This document shows positions 32,166 through 40,442 of a DNA stretch of 43,944 nucleotides, in pieces (the stretch's first letter is position 1; the number at the start of each line of letters is the position of its first letter). A program made the translations under genes and the position numbers. Source of the stretch: DATKSG01 sp035531775. Lineage in GTDB: Bacteria; Actinomycetota; Acidimicrobiia; Acidimicrobiales; UBA8190. The notes below the pieces were generated by a model that made no database searches, was not told where the DNA came from, and saw only the letters and a list, made by a program, of their open reading frames with translations. The stretch spans positions 1 to 43,944 of the forward strand of contig DATKSG010000011.1 in NCBI GenBank assembly GCA_035531775.1. The letters run 5' to 3'.

Positions 32166-32179
32166 CGAACATACGTTCG
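32166..32179. promoter_or_regulatory. LexA/SOS box controlling the radical SAM operon
   Basis: CGAACATACGTTCG is a 14-of-14 match to the actinobacterial LexA consensus CGAACRNRYGTTCG. It occupies the spacer region upstream of the -10 of the radical SAM operon. M. tuberculosis Rv2578c is known, as I recall, to belong to the LexA regulon, so conservation of this control is plausible. Confidence 0.85.
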
Positions 32180-32236
32180 CTGGCGATTAGGGCGACCGGA
32201 CAGGTCGAAATTGCCGTCCAGTACTATATAGGGCAC

Positions 32237-32261
32237 ATTATACTAAGCCAGATTATACTAA
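32237..32261. repeat. Direct repeats of ATTATACTAA in AT-rich ATPase promoter
   Basis: ATTATACTAA occurs at 32237-32246 and 32252-32261, spaced 15 bp, in an island (about 32200-32270) far richer in A and T than its surroundings. Each copy includes TATACT, a good -10 for the ATPase gene, whose ATG is 25 nt past the second copy. It may be a regulator binding site or a pair of alternative -10 elements. Confidence 0.6.
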
Positions 32262-32285
32262 TCTTGACTAGGCCACGAGGGTCCC

Positions 32286-33761
32286 ATGGAGAACTTCAAC
32301 TGGTCCGAGGTGGGGTCCTTCCGGGACCGAGAGGCCGAGCGTGCTCGGTTGGAGCAGTGGTGGGAGGGCCCTGATCGCCAGCCCATCAACTTCTTCGGCA
32401 GGCGCCGAACGGGTAAGTCATGGCTGTTCCGGCGGGTAGCTCACGGCAAGCCTTCCATCCTTCTCGTGGCCCGCCGTTCGGCGCCCGGTCGCCAACTCAG
32501 CGAGTTCGCCTCTCAGCTAGAGCCGGTGCTCGGCGTGCGTCCAGAGATCCCGGACGTCCCGTCCCTCTTCCGGGTGCTCCTGCGCGCAGCGCGCTCGGAG
32601 AAGATGCTCGCTGTCATCGACGAGTTCCCTTACCTACTGCCGCGCGGCAAGGTGGCTGCCGACCGTGTTCTGAGCGCCGTCGCCGCCGTCATAGAGGAGG
32701 AGCGCGGCACTTCCCAGTTGAAGCTCATCGTGTGCGGATCCACGGTGGCGACAATGGAAGCGCTCCAAAGCGAGCGCAACCCCCTTCACGGGAGGTTCAC
32801 ATCGCTCACGGTCCGTCCACTCACGTTCGCACAGGCCCGGCTCTTCATGTCCGGGCTCGGTGCGGTCGAGAGTTTTGAGCGGTTCGCCATCGCAGGAGGT
32901 ATGCCACGGTACCTTTCGCTCCTGGGTGGCGGCCCCGTCCGGCGGGCCGTTTGTTCCGAGATCCTCGATCGGAACGCACCGCTGTTCGACGAGGTCCGCT
33001 CCGCACTCGGGCAGGAGCTCGCACAGTCGGGCCAGCACTTCTCGATCCTGGAGCAACTGGCCACGGGCGACAAGGTGATCGGAGACATCGCCGACGCACT
33101 CCGGCAGACTTCGGCGGAGCTGACGCCATACCTTGGTCTCCTCGTCAACCTCGGCCTCGTCGAGCGAAGGCTCCCCCTAGGAGCTCCCACTAGTTCCCGC
33201 CTCGGGCATTGGCACCTCACCGATCCCTTCTTCGCCTTCTGGTTCCGGTTCGTCTTCCCTTTCCAAGACGACCTCGAAAGCGGCTTGGATGCCCAAGATC
33301 TCTTCGATGCCGAGGTGGCCCCTGCCCTCGGCGAGCACGTCTCGCGTTCCTTCGAGGACTGGGCCCGTGTATGGGTCCGAGCCAATTTCGGTCGGCAGGC
33401 GCCGGCGATCTCGTCGTGGTGGGGCAATGCCGTCAACGAGCACCGGCGGACCGGGGAACGCAGCAGCGAGGAGATCGACATCGTCGGGATCTCTCGCTCC
33501 CGCGTCACACTCGTCGGTGAGGCCAAGTGGACCGGCAAGCCGATGCCGGCCGAGGTCCTCGACGCCTTCGAGCGATACAAGATCCCGGCACTGAAGCAGT
33601 CCGGCTTCAAGCTGTCGGCCGATCCAACCATCGTGCTGCTCTCAAAATCCGGCTACTCGGCGATTTTGCGCAAGCGAGCTGCAAGCGATCCGAAGCTCGT
33701 GCTCGTCGATGTCCCAGAGGAGCTGGCCAAGGATCCCCCACTGGACCAACCCTGCGTCTGA
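32286..33761 (+). CDS. Archaeal-type ATPase with DUF234 nuclease-like C-terminus
   Basis: This 491-residue protein has Walker A GRRRTGKS at 38-45, Walker B AVIDEFPYLLP around residue 112, VCGSTVATMEAL (sensor-type) and AGGMPRYLSLL, the pattern of the SSO1517-like STAND-related archaeal ATPases. The middle has a winged-helix region (LEQLATGDKVIGDIADALRQ). The C-terminus has EEIDIVGI...VTLVGEAKW at about 395-415, a PD-(D/E)xK-like core typical of DUF234. Codon use is more mixed than in neighbours and its promoter is AT-rich, suggesting transfer. It lies between two LexA-box-like palindromes. Possible roles in defence or mobile-element control are unproven. The ATG at 32286 is preceded by ACGAGGG. 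Confidence 0.85.
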   Translation: MENFNWSEVGSFRDREAERARLEQWWEGPDRQPINFFGRRRTGKSWLFRRVAHGKPSILLVARRSAPGRQLSEFASQLEPVLGVRPEIPDVPSLFRVLLRAARSEKMLAVIDEFPYLLPRGKVAADRVLSAVAAVIEEERGTSQLKLIVCGSTVATMEALQSERNPLHGRFTSLTVRPLTFAQARLFMSGLGAVESFERFAIAGGMPRYLSLLGGGPVRRAVCSEILDRNAPLFDEVRSALGQELAQSGQHFSILEQLATGDKVIGDIADALRQTSAELTPYLGLLVNLGLVERRLPLGAPTSSRLGHWHLTDPFFAFWFRFVFPFQDDLESGLDAQDLFDAEVAPALGEHVSRSFEDWARVWVRANFGRQAPAISSWWGNAVNEHRRTGERSSEEIDIVGISRSRVTLVGEAKWTGKPMPAEVLDAFERYKIPALKQSGFKLSADPTIVLLSKSGYSAILRKRAASDPKLVLVDVPEELAKDPPLDQPCV

Positions 33762-33771
33762 TGCTCCTCAT

Positions 33772-33785
33772 GGAACGTACGTTCG
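33772..33785. promoter_or_regulatory. Second LexA-box-like palindrome
   Basis: GGAACGTACGTTCG matches the LexA consensus at 13 of 14 positions and keeps GAAC-N4-GTTC. It starts 10 nt after the ATPase stop and 150 nt before the subtilase start. A TAGCGT at 33819-33824 (plus strand) could be a -10 for the subtilase, with this palindrome upstream of it. Confidence 0.55.
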
Positions 33786-33935
33786 CCACCGCGAACCCGG
33801 CTGGGGAGGAAGCGTCGCTAGCGTGGTGGGTTCCCCACACAAGGAACCCCCCGCCATGGCGTTGTGCTCTATGAGGTTGCCGGTGGACGCTCGAGCGTCC
33901 AGCGTCGACGACTTATCGATGGGGCTCGGGGGACG

Positions 33936-35378
33936 ATGAGCAGACGGCCGGTCACGGTGGCCGCGAAGGCGAGGTCCGCGGCTGCGGGCCGGCACCGGAC
34001 TGCCTGCGCCCTGGTGGTATCGGCCGTCGGCGCCGGCCTCCTGGCGCCGGGCGCGGCCGGAGCCCAGGTCCAGTCCCACGCCCAGTACCTGGGGCTCCAG
34101 TGGGGGCTGAGTGCCATCGGTGCCCCTTCAGCCTGGTCGTACGGCACCGGGGCCGGGGTCCGCATCGGCATCGTGGACACCGGGGTGGACCTGGCCCAGC
34201 AGGACCTTCAGGGCAAAGTGGTGGCCCAGACGGCCATCGTGAGCTCGCCGAGCCCGGGGTGCGCGCAACCCACGAGCGCCCAGGACGACAACGGCCATGG
34301 GACCCACGTGGCCGGCATCGCGGCGGCCACCGGGGCCCACGGCACCGAAGGCGTGGCGCCGGGCGCCTCGTTGGTGGTGGCCAAGGTGCTCGACTGTCAA
34401 GGCTCGGGGACTTACCAGGACGTGATCGCCGGCATCAACTGGGCCGTGAGCCAAGGGGCCAAGGTGATCAACCTGAGCGTGGGTGACGCCGGCACCGGCC
34501 TGGTGGACCAGAGCCAGGTGACCGGCAACCCGCTGGCCTCGGCTCTGCAGGCGGCGTGGAACGCCGGCGCCATCGGCGTGGTGGCGGCCGGCAACAACAG
34601 CAACGGAGTGCTCGGCCTGGGCCAGGCCAACTTCTCGGGCATTCCGGCCGTGGTGGTGGCGGCCACCGGGCCGAACAATGCGGTGGCTTCGTACTCCAAC
34701 ACCATCGACAGTGCCCAGTGGGGGGTGGCCGCCCCCGGCGGCGACGATCCGAACGGGCCGACCACGCCGGCATGCGGGGCCAACGACACGGCCGAGATCC
34801 TGTCCACCTACTGGACGGCGGCCGACCCTGTCGGCTGCTACGCCACCGACGAAGGAACCTCCATGGCCACGCCCTTCGTGTCGGGCACCCTGGCCCTGCT
34901 CCTCGGGCGGGGCTTAAGCCCCAGCCAGGCCGTCCAAGCCCTGCTGTCCACGGCCAACCACAGCGTGACCTGCGGAACGGACTGCTCGGGGCTCGTGAAC
35001 GCCCAAGCGGCCATGGCCTCGGTGTCCACCAGCAGTTCCACGGCCCCACGGGGCGGATCCGGGTCGTCGGGCGCCAGCGCGCCCACGAGCACCCACCGGT
35101 CCTCGGGATCCGCCGCCCCGGGCCAGGCCACCTCGGCCGCTCCGGCCAGCGCCGGGGTCACCGCCACCACCTCCACCTCCGCCACCTCCGGCACCAACCC
35201 GACCACCTCGACTACCGCCGGGCACGGCTTCACCCGCCTGGCCGCGCCGTTACGCCACCGGGCAGCTGGGTCCGGCGCCGGCTGGTGGATCGCCCTGGTC
35301 GTGGTGCTGGCTCTGGTGGCGGCGGCCACCGCCGCAGCGCGGCGCCGGCGCATGGCCACCGGGGCCCACGAGCTCTAG
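33936..35378 (+). CDS. Membrane-anchored subtilisin-like serine protease (S8)
   Basis: The 480-residue protein has a Sec signal peptide (about 1-43, ending GAAGAQV) and the S8 triad D81 (GIVDTGVD), H121 (NGHGTHVAG) and S309 (GTSMATP), with the oxyanion Asn in AAGNNSNG. A Ser/Thr/Ala-rich linker (roughly 370-440) and a C-terminal TM helix, WWIALVVVLALVAAATAAAR, ending in RRRR, follow. That architecture resembles mycosins (MycP), but no ESX genes are present. The ATG at 33936 follows GGGGGAC. A 27-codon ORF (33856-33939) ends ATGA into this start. Convergent with the GMC gene, 4 bp away. Confidence 0.92.
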   Translation: MSRRPVTVAAKARSAAAGRHRTACALVVSAVGAGLLAPGAAGAQVQSHAQYLGLQWGLSAIGAPSAWSYGTGAGVRIGIVDTGVDLAQQDLQGKVVAQTAIVSSPSPGCAQPTSAQDDNGHGTHVAGIAAATGAHGTEGVAPGASLVVAKVLDCQGSGTYQDVIAGINWAVSQGAKVINLSVGDAGTGLVDQSQVTGNPLASALQAAWNAGAIGVVAAGNNSNGVLGLGQANFSGIPAVVVAATGPNNAVASYSNTIDSAQWGVAAPGGDDPNGPTTPACGANDTAEILSTYWTAADPVGCYATDEGTSMATPFVSGTLALLLGRGLSPSQAVQALLSTANHSVTCGTDCSGLVNAQAAMASVSTSSSTAPRGGSGSSGASAPTSTHRSSGSAAPGQATSAAPASAGVTATTSTSATSGTNPTTSTTAGHGFTRLAAPLRHRAAGSGAGWWIALVVVLALVAAATAAARRRRMATGAHEL

Positions 35379-35382
35379 CGGG

Positions 35383-37386
35383 TCACCACCACCGGTCCTC
35401 GACCGGCACCCTGGAGCGGTAGGTGGTGCCGCCGGTTCCCGACAGGAGCCGGCCGATCATGGTGTCGCCGTCCATGTCGGACAGCACCTTGGTCATGGGC
35501 CCCCAGGCGGCGTCGATGTCGGCCGCCACGTAGCCGTTCTTGCCGCCGACTCCGCTCAGGATGGCTGAGCCGGCCCAGTAGGCCAGGGCCCACATGGTGA
35601 GCGTCACGTTGTAGCCGTTGGCCGTCACGTACATGCCGCCGCCGGCGTGGTACAGGTTGTCGAAGGCCCAGTAGCGCCCGAACGGGTCGCACGGCCCCTC
35701 CCCCTCGGTGAGCGCCAGGCGGTGGGTGCCCATGATGTGGCGGCTCGAAGGGATGTTGGTGAGCGGCGTGGAGGTGGTGATGGGCGACAGCTGGCCGTCT
35801 GCGGTGCCGGGGAGAACCGAAGGGATGGTGCTGTCGATGGCGGCCACGAACAGCGGGTGGATGCCCGGGTAGGCCGTGCCCGGCGCCCCGATTCCCTCCA
35901 TGATCTCGATCATGAGTGGCGTGTAAAAAGCGGCTGCCGCCACCTCATAAGGGTGGTTCTTGTAGGTGATGCGCGGGACGCGCTGGCCGTAGACGTCGAC
36001 CACGGTGGGGTCGAGGTCCACCAGGTTCGACAGCTGGGGCATGTCCTCGCCCTGCATGGTGAAGGTGGTGAGGCGCTTCGAGAACGGTCCCAGCTCCATG
36101 TACGCCTTGAGGGCGTTGCCGGTGAGAAACGACGCCACGTCCGAGCCCGCAGTGATGGGGTTCTGGTTGCCGCCGAGCTCCAAGATGCCGGCTCGGAGCA
36201 CGGCCGGGTCGAAGTCCTTGGCTCGGGGGCCCGAGCCGCAGAAGGCGTCGATGGTATGGGTGCTCGTGCGGCCCCGCCACGAGTGGATGTTGCGGTCGGT
36301 GACGGCGATCACGTCGGACTGCAGGTGGAACATGAGGTTCTTGCCCAGCTGGGCGCTGGGGTCGAGGTCGAGGCCCCATGGCGACCCACCGTTGGACAGC
36401 AGTCCCAGGCGCACCGCTTCGATGGGGGTGTTGGCCAGGATGAGCAGGTCGCCCACGGCCAAGGTGATGACGTGATCCGACCCGAGCACCGTGTCGGTGT
36501 AGTGCACGGCTCCAACCCGGCGGCGTCCGGGAGTGCCGGCCGCGATGTCGAACCTGGTCACGTTGGCGTGGGTGATGAGAGTGGCGCCGGCTTGCAGGGC
36601 GTCGTTTACCTGCCACACCCCGCCGCCCTTGGCGTTGGTGGGACATCCGTAGTTGAGGCAGTGGGCGCAGTCGTTGCACGCCGAGCGGCCCCGGTACGGC
36701 CGGGAGTTGACCGATGTGGGCACCGGCGCCGAGCCGTAGCCGAGCAGGCGCGCCGAGTCGGCCGGCAGCAGGCTGTTGAGCTGGGCCACGCCGGGGGGCA
36801 TGGGGAACGGTGTCGAGCGCCACGACTCGCTGGTGTTCTCGTTGACCACGCTGTTGCCCACCAGCTTGGCCGGGCCCTGGACGCCGACGATCTCTTCGGC
36901 CACGGCGTAGAAAGCCTCGAGGTGGCGGTACTGCATGGGCCAGTCGGCGTAGTTGGCGTCGGGCACGGCCGACTTGCCCGGCGCTCCGCCCATGAGCGAG
37001 TTGGCCATGAAGTCCACTTCCCGGAAGCGCCGGGCTTTGGCGTCGTAGTGCGTGGTGCCGCCGCCCACCGTGGTGGGGAGCGTGTTCACGTCGCCCACGA
37101 ACTCATGGGTCTTCACCGACGTGTCGGTGCGGAAGGTGCGTGGCTCGAGTAGCGGGTCCTGGTTGATGGGCGCCACCCGGGATTCGTATCCCAGCTCGTC
37201 GTTCACGAACACGTTCTTCACCTGCGCGGCGTCGCCCCCGAGCGTGCTGCGCCCGGTAGCCGGGTCCACGAAGTAGTCGGTGCCCTTCTCCAAGATGGTC
37301 ACCTGGTACTTGCCGCTCTTGGCCAGCAGCCGGGCGATCATCCCGCCTGATGCACCGCTTCCCACCACGATGGCTTGCGGCCTCAT
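35383..37386 (-). CDS. GMC oxidoreductase, dehydrogenase large subunit
   Basis: The 667-residue flavoprotein has the FAD-binding GSGASGG at residues 9-15, a Cys-rich CNDCAHCLNYGCP segment typical of periplasmic sugar/alcohol dehydrogenase large subunits, the conserved SRHIMGTHRL near the C-terminus, and the active-site NGYNVTLTMWALAYWAG block. It has no signal peptide of its own. The ATG at 37386 overlaps the stop of a Tat-signal small subunit (ATGA), so it is probably exported by hitchhiking with that partner, as in gluconate 2-dehydrogenase. The substrate cannot be stated. No cytochrome c subunit is adjacent. Confidence 0.92.
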   Translation of the reverse strand: MRPQAIVVGSGASGGMIARLLAKSGKYQVTILEKGTDYFVDPATGRSTLGGDAAQVKNVFVNDELGYESRVAPINQDPLLEPRTFRTDTSVKTHEFVGDVNTLPTTVGGGTTHYDAKARRFREVDFMANSLMGGAPGKSAVPDANYADWPMQYRHLEAFYAVAEEIVGVQGPAKLVGNSVVNENTSESWRSTPFPMPPGVAQLNSLLPADSARLLGYGSAPVPTSVNSRPYRGRSACNDCAHCLNYGCPTNAKGGGVWQVNDALQAGATLITHANVTRFDIAAGTPGRRRVGAVHYTDTVLGSDHVITLAVGDLLILANTPIEAVRLGLLSNGGSPWGLDLDPSAQLGKNLMFHLQSDVIAVTDRNIHSWRGRTSTHTIDAFCGSGPRAKDFDPAVLRAGILELGGNQNPITAGSDVASFLTGNALKAYMELGPFSKRLTTFTMQGEDMPQLSNLVDLDPTVVDVYGQRVPRITYKNHPYEVAAAAFYTPLMIEIMEGIGAPGTAYPGIHPLFVAAIDSTIPSVLPGTADGQLSPITTSTPLTNIPSSRHIMGTHRLALTEGEGPCDPFGRYWAFDNLYHAGGGMYVTANGYNVTLTMWALAYWAGSAILSGVGGKNGYVAADIDAAWGPMTKVLSDMDGDTMIGRLLSGTGGTTYRSRVPVEDRWW

Positions 37387-38651
37387 GGCTGGGCCACCGA
37401 GGCGATGTCGGTCCCGCTCACCACGATCTTCACGGTGGCGATGCCCTGGAGGTGCTGCACCAGGGCGCGCAGGTCGTCGGCGGTGGCCAGGGTGTCGTCG
37501 TCGCCCGGGGTGGACACCGGGCGGAACTCGACGTACGTGCCCTGGGGTTGGAACACGGCCGGGTCGCCATAGCCGGCGTTGGGGCCCTGGCCCGGCCCGT
37601 AGGCATCGGCGTCGTAGAGGCTGTTGCCGAGCGGCATGGTGTCACCGTCCCAACCGATGGAGGCCCAGGTGGCTGGTTTGGCGCCAGGGTCGCGGCTGCC
37701 GCCGTTGCCCCCGTACTCCGGCAGCGCGTAACAGCCCTGGATGGTGTGGAGTACGAGCACCGAGAACAGCGAGGCGGCGTCAGCCGGGGGGACGGGGTTG
37801 GGCAGCGGCTTGGGCAGCCCCGGCAGTCCGTTGGAGGAGGCGGCGTTCACGATGGGGTTGGCCACCACCGCCACCAGCGCCTCCTGCTCGAGCGGGGTGG
37901 CTCCGGCGAAGCCTGTGCCGAAGTTCTGGGTGGACCAGGCGTCGAAGGCGGCCAGGCCGGCCAGGTACAACGGCCGCAGGCCCTGGGCGCCGGGGATGCT
38001 CGGGGTGGAGGACAGGACCTGGCCCAGCCACGTGGGTGACGGGGTGAAGCCCTGGCGCAGTTGGCTCGGCAGTCCCTGGAGGGTCCCGTACAGCCGTGCG
38101 TACCAGGCGATGGCCTGCTGCGGGCTCAAGCCGAGGAAGTGGCGCTCTCCCCCGGCGCTCTCCAGGTCGTCGGGCGGATAGGGCCCGGCCGGCGTCACGT
38201 CGGGGTCGGCGGAGGGATGCGGGTTGCGGCCGCTGAAGCGGCCTCGCAGGTAGATGGCGGGCTGGTCGGCCAGGGGCGCCACCGTGCTCGACACCCAGGG
38301 CTGGCCGGGCAGGTCGAAGGCCGACAGGAAGAGGTCGATGAACTGCACGGCGTTGGCCTGGTCGGCCCCCGGCGAGGTCACGGCGCCGGTGACGGGGTCG
38401 GTACCGGTTGGGATGATGGTGCGGCACAGCGCCGCCGCCGTCTGGTAGAGCCGGGCGTTGGCGCCGGCCAGGAAGAAGGGGCCGCCCAGGACATTGGCTG
38501 GGAAGCCCCCCGAGGTGAGGGCGGTACCGGCCAGCGGAACACCCCGCAGGATGCCCGTCAGCCCGGGCATAACCGGCAGGGCGGCTGCTCCTGCTGCCGC
38601 CGCTGCCGCCTGCAGGAACGCTCGCCGCGTGAACTGCCGACTACTCGCCAC
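37383..38651 (-). CDS. Gluconate 2-dehydrogenase subunit 3 family protein with Tat signal
   Basis: The N-terminus carries a twin-arginine signal, FTRRAFLQAAAAAAGAAALP, so it is exported folded. The mature part, with RTIIPTGTDPVTG, VQFIDLFL and a late GCYALPEYGGN and GWDGD, fits the gluconate 2-dehydrogenase subunit 3 family, which escorts and anchors the GMC catalytic subunit. GTG 38651 gives 422 residues with a 14-residue lead into the Tat motif; an ATG at 38729 (MSEERRKV) is possible, and the longer frame is not. The stop overlaps the GMC ATG, so the two are coupled. Only these two subunits are visible. Confidence 0.85.
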   Translation of the reverse strand: MASSRQFTRRAFLQAAAAAAGAAALPVMPGLTGILRGVPLAGTALTSGGFPANVLGGPFFLAGANARLYQTAAALCRTIIPTGTDPVTGAVTSPGADQANAVQFIDLFLSAFDLPGQPWVSSTVAPLADQPAIYLRGRFSGRNPHPSADPDVTPAGPYPPDDLESAGGERHFLGLSPQQAIAWYARLYGTLQGLPSQLRQGFTPSPTWLGQVLSSTPSIPGAQGLRPLYLAGLAAFDAWSTQNFGTGFAGATPLEQEALVAVVANPIVNAASSNGLPGLPKPLPNPVPPADAASLFSVLVLHTIQGCYALPEYGGNGGSRDPGAKPATWASIGWDGDTMPLGNSLYDADAYGPGQGPNAGYGDPAVFQPQGTYVEFRPVSTPGDDDTLATADDLRALVQHLQGIATVKIVVSGTDIASVAQP

Positions 38652-38794
38652 CTTCTGCCTAACTCGCCACCTGGTTCTCGCAAGAAGGAACGCTCGGGAC
38701 CAAGCCACCTTGCGCCGTTCTTCTGACATGAACGTCAGGTTGAGCTCTGCTGCCGCCCCGGGGCCACTCCCCGCCACCCGCCGGCTGCCTTCCG

Positions 38795-38800
38795 TAGCAT
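38795..38800 (+). promoter_or_regulatory. -10 element of the flavodoxin-like gene
   Basis: TAGCAT on the plus strand lies 7 nt before the GTG at 38808, so a leaderless transcript is predicted. Confidence 0.5.
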
Positions 38801-38807
38801 CGGCCCG

Positions 38808-39302
38808 GTGGCAGTGACCGGGGATGCAGTGGCCGAGACGGCAAAGGGGCTTCTGGTGGTGCGCCACTCGCGCACGGGGACCACCGAGGAGCTGTGCCAG
38901 GCGGCGCTGACCGCGGCGCGCCAGGGGGTGGACCAGTCCTTCGAGATCCGGGTCCGAGACGCCTTCGAGGCCGGGCCCGAGGACGTGCTGTGGTCGAGGG
39001 GGGTGCTGCTCGCCACCCCGGCCCGCTTCGGGTACATGTCGGGCGCCATGAAGGACTTCTTCGAGCGGGTGTACCACCCGTGCCTGGGCCACACCCCGGG
39101 ACTGCCCTACGCCTTGATGGTGAAGGGGGACACCGACGTGGACGGAGCGGTGTCGAGCGTCGAGCGCATCGCAGGCGGGTTGGGGTGGCGACTGGTCCTG
39201 CCGGTGCTGTGCGTGGTGGGGACGATCAAGCCCGACGACCTGGAGACCGCCGCCGAGATCGGGGGCAGCCTGGCCGCCGGCTTGGAGGTGGGGATCTTCT
39301 GA
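38808..39302 (+). CDS. Flavodoxin/NADPH-dependent FMN reductase-like protein
   Basis: This 164-residue protein has a flavodoxin-like fold: LLVVRHSRTGTTEELC (phosphate-binding loop), GVLLATPARFGYMSGAMKDF and FERVYHPCLG, as in WrbA-type FMN-binding quinone reductases. The C-terminus (LVLPVLCVVGTIKPDDLETA) is shorter than WrbA. It probably binds FMN and moves electrons, but the partner is unknown. The start is GTG 38808 (GTGGCAGTG), set by the -10 spacing; a second GTG at 38814 is possible. It is divergent from the dehydrogenase operon. Confidence 0.85.
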   Translation: MAVTGDAVAETAKGLLVVRHSRTGTTEELCQAALTAARQGVDQSFEIRVRDAFEAGPEDVLWSRGVLLATPARFGYMSGAMKDFFERVYHPCLGHTPGLPYALMVKGDTDVDGAVSSVERIAGGLGWRLVLPVLCVVGTIKPDDLETAAEIGGSLAAGLEVGIF

Positions 39303-39322
39303 GATCCTCCGCCAGCCGCTCG

Positions 39323-40318
39323 CTACCCGGGGGTGGGTCGGCGGGCTTCCAGTCCGGCGGCGCTGTACACGGCGTCGATCACCGACATGTTGGCCAGCGA
39401 GTCGGCCGGGCCGGTGAGCGGGGGCACGCCCCGATTGATGGCGTCGGCGAAGGCCTCGAGCTGGAACTCGTAGGTCGGCCGTTTCACCACGTGCTCGACG
39501 CGACGTCCACTCGGGCCATGCAAGGTGAGGCGGTGGTAGATGTGTGGGCCAAGGGGGTTGAACACCTGCAGGCGCCCGGCATCACCCTCCACCCGGAAGC
39601 CGATTTGCAGGAGGTGGGAGGAGAGCATCGAGCACGTGGTCCGGCCGCTGCGCCCGTCGGGGAAGCGGTAGTGGGCTCGCATCATGCGGTCGACGCCCGG
39701 TGACATGATCCTGGCCGTGGCCGACGTGACCTCGGGCTCGGCGCCGGCCAGGTGCCGGAGCATGTGCACGGCATAACAACCCGCATCCATGAGTGCTCCA
39801 CCGGCGAGGTCCAGCTGCCAGCGGATGTCGTTGCGCATGGGCAGCGGGAAGCAGAACGACGCGTCGATGTGGCGGACTTGGCCGATGGCGCCCTCGTCGA
39901 GCAGCTGCCGGGCCCGGGCGAACAGCGGGTGGTAGCGGTAGTGGAACGCTTCCATGAGCACGAGGTCGGGGTGGGCCTCACCCACCTCCTTGACCTCTAG
40001 GGCCTCCGCCGCGTTGGCCGTGAAAGGCTTTTCGCACAGCACGTGCTTGCCGGCGGCCAGGGCCGCTTTGGCCCACTTCCCGTGCAGCCCGTTGGGCAGA
40101 GGGATGTAGACGGCGTCGATGTCGGGGTCGGCCACCAGCTCCTCGTAGCCGGCCAATACCCGGGGGATGGCGTGCTTGGCGCCATAGGCAGCGGCCCGCT
40201 CGGGCTGGCGGGCGGCGATCGCCGTGACCTCGACCTCACCGACGTGGTGGGCCGGGCGCAGCACCGCCGCCGGCGCGATGCGGGCGGCACCGAGGATGCC
40301 CATGCGGATGGGAGGCAT
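39323..40318 (-). CDS. Gfo/Idh/MocA family oxidoreductase
   Basis: A 331-residue NAD(P)-dependent oxidoreductase: Rossmann GILGAARIA at the N-terminus, the EKP of the catalytic Lys (VLCEKPFTANAAEAL), AGCYAVHMLRHL (catalytic His region) and VKRPTYEFQLEAFADAI near the end. The layout is that of dihydrodiol/D-xylose 1-dehydrogenase-like members. The substrate is unknown. The ATG at 40318 lies 6 nt from TAGCCT and is expected to be leaderless. It is convergent with the flavodoxin gene (20 bp gap). Confidence 0.92.
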   Translation of the reverse strand: MPPIRMGILGAARIAPAAVLRPAHHVGEVEVTAIAARQPERAAAYGAKHAIPRVLAGYEELVADPDIDAVYIPLPNGLHGKWAKAALAAGKHVLCEKPFTANAAEALEVKEVGEAHPDLVLMEAFHYRYHPLFARARQLLDEGAIGQVRHIDASFCFPLPMRNDIRWQLDLAGGALMDAGCYAVHMLRHLAGAEPEVTSATARIMSPGVDRMMRAHYRFPDGRSGRTTCSMLSSHLLQIGFRVEGDAGRLQVFNPLGPHIYHRLTLHGPSGRRVEHVVKRPTYEFQLEAFADAINRGVPPLTGPADSLANMSVIDAVYSAAGLEARRPTPG

Positions 40319-40324
40319 CGGCGC

Positions 40325-40330
40325 AGGCTA
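40325..40330 (-). promoter_or_regulatory. -10 element of the Gfo/Idh/MocA gene
   Basis: TAGCCT on the minus strand, 6 nt before the ATG. Its upstream flank (GGCTGTAGCCTG) is nearly the same as at the DUF512 start (8696-8701), suggesting a shared promoter type. Confidence 0.55.
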
Positions 40331-40442
40331 CAGCCGGTGACGCCGGAGCCCCGGGGGAAGTTGGCGGCGGACCGAAAGGGTATGGCTCGTGGGCCGTTCT
40401 CTAAGCATCGGCCCACCGGGGCCGGACGTCGAGGGGGGCCCG

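Noticed and set aside
32152..32172. ATG 32172 as start of the radical SAM gene
   Set aside because: It lies inside the LexA box and upstream of the likely -10 (TACACT), so it would not be in the transcript. GTG 32151 fits the 6-nt spacing.
33828..33849. Stem-loop (GGGTTCC/GGAACCC) as a rho-independent terminator after the ATPase gene
   Set aside because: 7-bp arms with no T-run after them, and the following region leads into the subtilase. Too weak to call.
33936..35378. Subtilase as an ESX mycosin
   Set aside because: The C-terminal TM and linker fit, but there are no EccB/C/D/E, PE/PPE or ESAT-6-like genes nearby.
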